From DIGJ01 sp036658435 (GTDB taxonomy: Bacteria > Bacillota > Clostridia > Lachnospirales > Lachnospiraceae): 6,950 nt of DNA. The DNA is taken from contig JAVXEO010000086.1 of NCBI GenBank assembly GCA_036658435.1, forward strand, positions 1 to 6,950. Reading direction: 5' to 3'. The position numbers and the translations under genes are program-made. The notes under the pieces are model-generated. The model was given only the letters and a program-made list of their open reading frames with translations. It had not been told where the DNA came from and did not search any database. Positions 5,170 through 6,950 of the stretch are shown here, one piece after another; the stretch's first letter is position 1, and each line of letters begins with the position of its first letter.

Positions 5170-5762
5170 AAAGAATAATTTTTGCAACAACCAATGAAGG
5201 AAAAATGCAAGAAATTCGCGTGATTTTGGAAGAATTAGGATGCGAAATTGTATCTTTAAAAGATCTGAACATGGGAATAAAGATTGATGAAAATGGAAAA
5301 ACTTTTGAAGAGAATGCCATAATTAAAGCGAAAACAGTTATGGAACTAACACAGGAAGTGGTATTGGCGGATGACTCCGGATTGGAAATAGACTACCTTG
5401 ATAAGGCACCGGGAATTCTTTCTGCCAGATACTTAGGAGAGAATACAGATTATAAAATAAAAAATCAGCATATACTTAAACTTTTGGAAGGAGTAAAGGA
5501 GGAAGAACGAAGTGCAAGATTTGTGACGAGCATAGCTTGTGTCTTTCCAACAGGAGAAATTCTTACAACGTATGGGACAATAGAAGGAAGAATAGGATAT
5601 GAGGAAAAAGGAAAGAATGGATTTGGCTACGATCCAATATTTGTTGTACCGGAATTTAATTGTACAACAGCAGAACTGTCGCTTCAACAAAAAAACAGGA
5701 TTAGCCATAGGGGAAAAGCACTGAAAGAAATGAAACATATATTAGAAGAAAGAGGAGTTTAG
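5166..5762 (+). CDS. rdgB: XTP/dITP diphosphatase (RdgB/HAM1 non-canonical purine NTP pyrophosphatase)
   Basis: A 198-residue cytoplasmic house-cleaning enzyme that hydrolyses XTP, ITP and dITP to the monophosphate and pyrophosphate, keeping deaminated purines out of DNA and RNA. All family motifs are present: FATTNEGK at 6-13 (triphosphate-binding T/N/K), the GKTFEENA block at 44-51, LADDSGLEID at 67-76 with the metal- and catalysis-related D69/D70, PGILSARY at 82-89, GFGYDPIF at 152-159 (base recognition), and the C-terminal AELSLQQKNRISHRGKAL at 169-186 (SHR signature). Length is normal. The ATG overlaps the amidase stop by 4 bases (ATGA). Downstream, 6 bases separate it from the YfcE-type gene. 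The same rdgB-yfcE order is found in Bacillus subtilis (ysnA-ysnB), which supports both calls. Nothing is odd in the sequence. Confidence 0.96.
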   Translation: MKRIIFATTNEGKMQEIRVILEELGCEIVSLKDLNMGIKIDENGKTFEENAIIKAKTVMELTQEVVLADDSGLEIDYLDKAPGILSARYLGENTDYKIKNQHILKLLEGVKEEERSARFVTSIACVFPTGEILTTYGTIEGRIGYEEKGKNGFGYDPIFVVPEFNCTTAELSLQQKNRISHRGKALKEMKHILEERGV

Positions 5763-5768
5763 ACTTAC

Positions 5769-6251
5769 ATGAAGGTATTAATTGTGAGTGATTCCCATGG
5801 AAGAAATCAATATTTAGGACAGGTTATTAAGAAAGTATCACCGGTTGATTTGATTATTCACCTAGGAGATTTGGAAGGAAGCGAATCTTTTTTAAGGGAA
5901 AATAGTAGTTGCCCAATGGAGATCGTTTCGGGAAATAATGATTATTCTACCGATTTTGAGAGAGAAAAGGAAATTTTTATTGGGAATTATAAAGTTTTAC
6001 TAACCCATGGCCACCGGTATAACGTTCATTATGGCACAGAAAAAATAAAAGACTGGGCAAGAGAAAATGGGGCATCTATTGTTATGTTTGGACACACCCA
6101 CCTGCCTTTGATTGATTTAAGTTCGGATATAATTGCATTAAACCCGGGGAGTATTAGCCTGCCCCGTCAGGAAGGTCATAGACCTTCTTACCTTATTATG
6201 GAGATAGATAGAGAAGGAAAAGCCCATTTTACCCTTAATTATGTAAAATAG
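5769..6251 (+). CDS. yfcE: YfcE/MJ0936-type metallophosphoesterase
   Basis: A 160-residue calcineurin-like metallophosphoesterase of the YfcE/MJ0936 family, whose studied members hydrolyse phosphodiester test substrates with Mn-type metals; the natural substrate is unclear. The two-metal site is complete: D8 and H10 in SDSHG, D34 in HLGD, N56 in SGNND (family usually GNCD), H80 in THGH (79-82), and H109/H111 in GHTH (108-111). The NPGS motif at 125-128, typical of this subfamily, is also present. Length is normal. The ribosome binding site is GAGGAG at 5752-5757, inside the last codons of rdgB and 11 bases before the ATG, so expression is tied to rdgB. It is the last gene of the operon; no terminator hairpin follows before the tRNA promoter. 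Confidence 0.94.
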   Translation: MKVLIVSDSHGRNQYLGQVIKKVSPVDLIIHLGDLEGSESFLRENSSCPMEIVSGNNDYSTDFEREKEIFIGNYKVLLTHGHRYNVHYGTEKIKDWARENGASIVMFGHTHLPLIDLSSDIIALNPGSISLPRQEGHRPSYLIMEIDREGKAHFTLNYVK

Positions 6252-6282
6252 TATATTATTTTCTAAGTTATGCAAAAAAACG

Positions 6283-6311
6283 TTGACAATTGAAAACTTG
6301 TATAATATAAT
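6283..6311 (+). promoter_or_regulatory. Near-perfect vegetative promoter of the tRNA cluster
   Basis: TTGACA (6283-6288) and TATAAT (6306-6311) match the sigma-A consensus at all 12 positions with the optimal 17-base spacer. An overlapping TATAAT at 6301-6306 would give only a 12-base spacer and is less likely. Transcription should begin near 6318, about 25 bases before tRNA-Pro. Consensus strength is typical of stable-RNA promoters. Confidence 0.9.
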
Positions 6312-6342
6312 ATATCTTGCGTCACGAGTGATGAAACTCGAA

Positions 6343-6417
6343 CGGGGTGTGGCTCAGCTTGGCTAGAGCGCTTGATTTGGGATCAAGAGGTCGCAGGTTC
6401 GAATCCTGTCACCCCGA
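6343..6417 (+). tRNA. tRNA-Pro(TGG)
   Basis: The acceptor stem CGGGGTG/CACCCCG closes the cloverleaf. The anticodon stem CTTGA/TCAAG encloses loop TTTGGGA, with anticodon TGG at 6378-6380. The T-loop TTCGAAT is intact and the discriminator is A. CCA is not encoded (TTT follows). It is the first tRNA after the promoter; a small hairpin CGAGT/ACTCG at 6325-6340 sits in the leader just before it. Confidence 0.96.
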
Positions 6418-6433
6418 TTTAACTAAATAATAT

Positions 6434-6504
6434 GCGGGTGTAGTTCAATGGTAGAACACTAGCCTTCCAAGCTAGATACGTGGGTTCGATTCCCATCACC
6501 CGCT
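6434..6504 (+). tRNA. tRNA-Gly(TCC)
   Basis: The acceptor stem is GCGGGTG/CACCCGC. The anticodon stem CTAGC/GCTAG encloses CTTCCAA, with anticodon TCC at 6466-6468. The T-loop TTCGATT is present and the discriminator is T, as usual for bacterial tRNA-Gly. No CCA is encoded. It lies 16 bases after tRNA-Pro. Confidence 0.96.
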
Positions 6505-6506
6505 TC

Positions 6507-6520
6507 CACTCGAAAGAGTG
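6507..6520 (+). other. GAAA-tetraloop hairpin in the tRNA-Gly/tRNA-Arg spacer
   Basis: CACTC, GAAA, GAGTG forms a perfect 5-bp stem capped by a stable GNRA-type loop between the two tRNAs. There is no T-run, so it is not a terminator. It may mark a processing site in the precursor. Confidence 0.5.
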
Positions 6521-6525
6521 AGTAC

Positions 6526-6599
6526 GTGCTAGTAGCTCAGTTGGATAGAGCAACGGCCTTCTAAGCCGTTTGTCGGGGGTTCGAATCCCTTCTGGCACG
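6526..6599 (+). tRNA. tRNA-Arg(TCT)
   Basis: The acceptor stem GTGCTAG/CTGGCAC contains one G-U pair. The anticodon stem ACGGC/GCCGT encloses CTTCTAA, with anticodon TCT at 6560-6562, reading AGA/AGG. The T-loop TTCGAAT is present and the discriminator is G. No CCA is encoded. It is followed by a 74-base spacer holding no recognisable gene, only a small CTAC/GTAG hairpin. Confidence 0.96.
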
Positions 6600-6673
6600 T
6601 TTTTGTTTGCTACAAGTGTAGAAAACAATACAAAATTTATCACGGTTTGTGGATAAGCCACTTACGTGGATAT

Positions 6674-6748
6674 GGTGGGTATAGCGCAGTTGGTTAGCGC
6701 GCCAGATTGTGGCTCTGGAGGCCCAGGGTTCGAATCCCTGTATCCACC
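6674..6748 (+). tRNA. tRNA-His(GTG)
   Basis: The acceptor stem is GTGGGTA/TATCCAC. The histidine-specific extra G-1 is encoded at 6674, opposite the discriminator C at 6748. The anticodon stem CCAGA/TCTGG encloses TTGTGGC, with anticodon GTG at 6709-6711. No CCA is encoded (CTG follows). Only 4 bases separate it from tRNA-Gln. Confidence 0.96.
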
Positions 6749-6752
6749 CTGA

Positions 6753-6824
6753 TGGGCTATCGCCAAGCGGTAAGGCACAGCACTTTGACTGCTGCATTCG
6801 CTGGTTCAAATCCAGCTAGCCCAG
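6753..6824 (+). tRNA. tRNA-Gln(TTG)
   Basis: The acceptor stem TGGGCTA/TAGCCCA starts with a U1-A72 pair, as typical of bacterial tRNA-Gln. The anticodon stem CAGCA/TGCTG encloses CTTTGAC, with anticodon TTG at 6785-6787. The T-loop is TTCAAAT and the discriminator is G. No CCA is encoded. A 74-base spacer with a bulged hairpin at 6828-6860 follows. Confidence 0.96.
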
Positions 6825-6898
6825 TTAGCAGAAGAAGTGTTATGCTCGTAAGCGTTCTGCAAATAGAAATACACGGCGTATGCCTGAAAAAACACCAT

Positions 6899-6950
6899 GG
6901 GATATTAGCTCAGTTGGTAGAGCACTTGACTTTTAATCAAGTTGTCCCGG
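6899..6950 (+). tRNA. tRNA-Lys(TTT), 3' part beyond the window
   Basis: The 5' acceptor strand GGGATAT is followed by an ordinary D-arm (GCTCAGTTGGTAGAGC). The anticodon stem CTTGA/TCAAG encloses CTTTTAA, with anticodon TTT at 6932-6934. The window ends within the variable/T-arm region, so the acceptor 3' strand and CCA status cannot be seen. The cluster probably continues. Confidence 0.9.

Noticed and set aside
6301..6306. First TATAAT as the -10 of the tRNA promoter
   Set aside because: It leaves a 12-base spacer from TTGACA. The overlapping TATAAT at 6306-6311 gives the optimal 17.
6600..6673. 74-base spacer between tRNA-Arg and tRNA-His as a decayed tRNA
   Set aside because: The length equals that of a tRNA, as does the Gln-Lys spacer, but no acceptor, D-loop GGT or TTCGA T-loop pattern remains. 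The size match is probably coincidence.
6419..6809. Two minus-strand ORFs across the tRNAs, containing peptides such as GIEPTYLAWKASVLPLN and RRDSNPRQTA
   Set aside because: These are translations of antisense tRNA sequence (Gly, Arg, His, Gln), a well-known class of spurious predicted protein. They have no ribosome binding site and sit wholly on tRNA genes.

Overview
The window looks like chromosome from an AT-rich, spore-forming Firmicute of the class Clostridia, probably Lachnospiraceae-like. This rests on strong AGGAGG-type ribosome binding sites, AT-rich codon use, the amidase/RdgB/YfcE gene grouping, a candidate forespore (sigma-G-type) promoter and a Pro-Gly-Arg-His-Gln-Lys tRNA cluster. 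The organism is inferred from style, not from a database match.

Left part (1-1915): the C-terminal body of an NHL-repeat beta-propeller protein on the + strand, whose 5' end looks broken or misread. It converges with only 4 bases between stop codons on a cation diffusion facilitator (CDF) transporter on the - strand. The transporter has a clear extended -10 promoter whose -35 lies inside a perfect 12-bp palindrome, a likely operator.

Middle (1916-2523): a divergent intergenic region leads to a 58-residue Lys/Asn/Thr-rich ORF. It has an excellent ribosome binding site, a TGAATA-N17-CATAATA promoter resembling the sigma-G consensus, and its own intrinsic terminator. Next come about 130 bases made almost entirely of four back-to-back hairpins with no gene. 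This is the most unexplained sequence here: either a dispersed palindromic element or a structured RNA.

Operon (2524-6251, + strand): single-domain rhodanese, RlmL/YpsC-type THUMP-domain 23S rRNA N2-guanine methyltransferase, exported N-acetylmuramoyl-L-alanine amidase, RdgB/HAM1 XTP/dITP diphosphatase and YfcE/MJ0936-type metallophosphoesterase. Gaps are 48, 21, -4 and 6 bases, so the five are probably co-transcribed. They combine RNA modification, wall remodelling and nucleotide-pool cleaning rather than one pathway. The rdgB-yfcE pair is a recurrent Firmicute neighbourhood (ysnA-ysnB in Bacillus subtilis).

Right part (6252-6950): a near-perfect housekeeping promoter (TTGACA-N17-TATAAT) drives tRNA-Pro(TGG), tRNA-Gly(TCC), tRNA-Arg(TCT), tRNA-His(GTG), tRNA-Gln(TTG) and the start of tRNA-Lys(TTT), which runs off the window. 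None of the five complete tRNAs encodes its 3' CCA.

The best leads for something undescribed are the small spore-type ORF with its promoter, the four-hairpin block, and the palindrome over the transporter promoter. I found no CRISPR array, insertion sequence or recognisable defence system.
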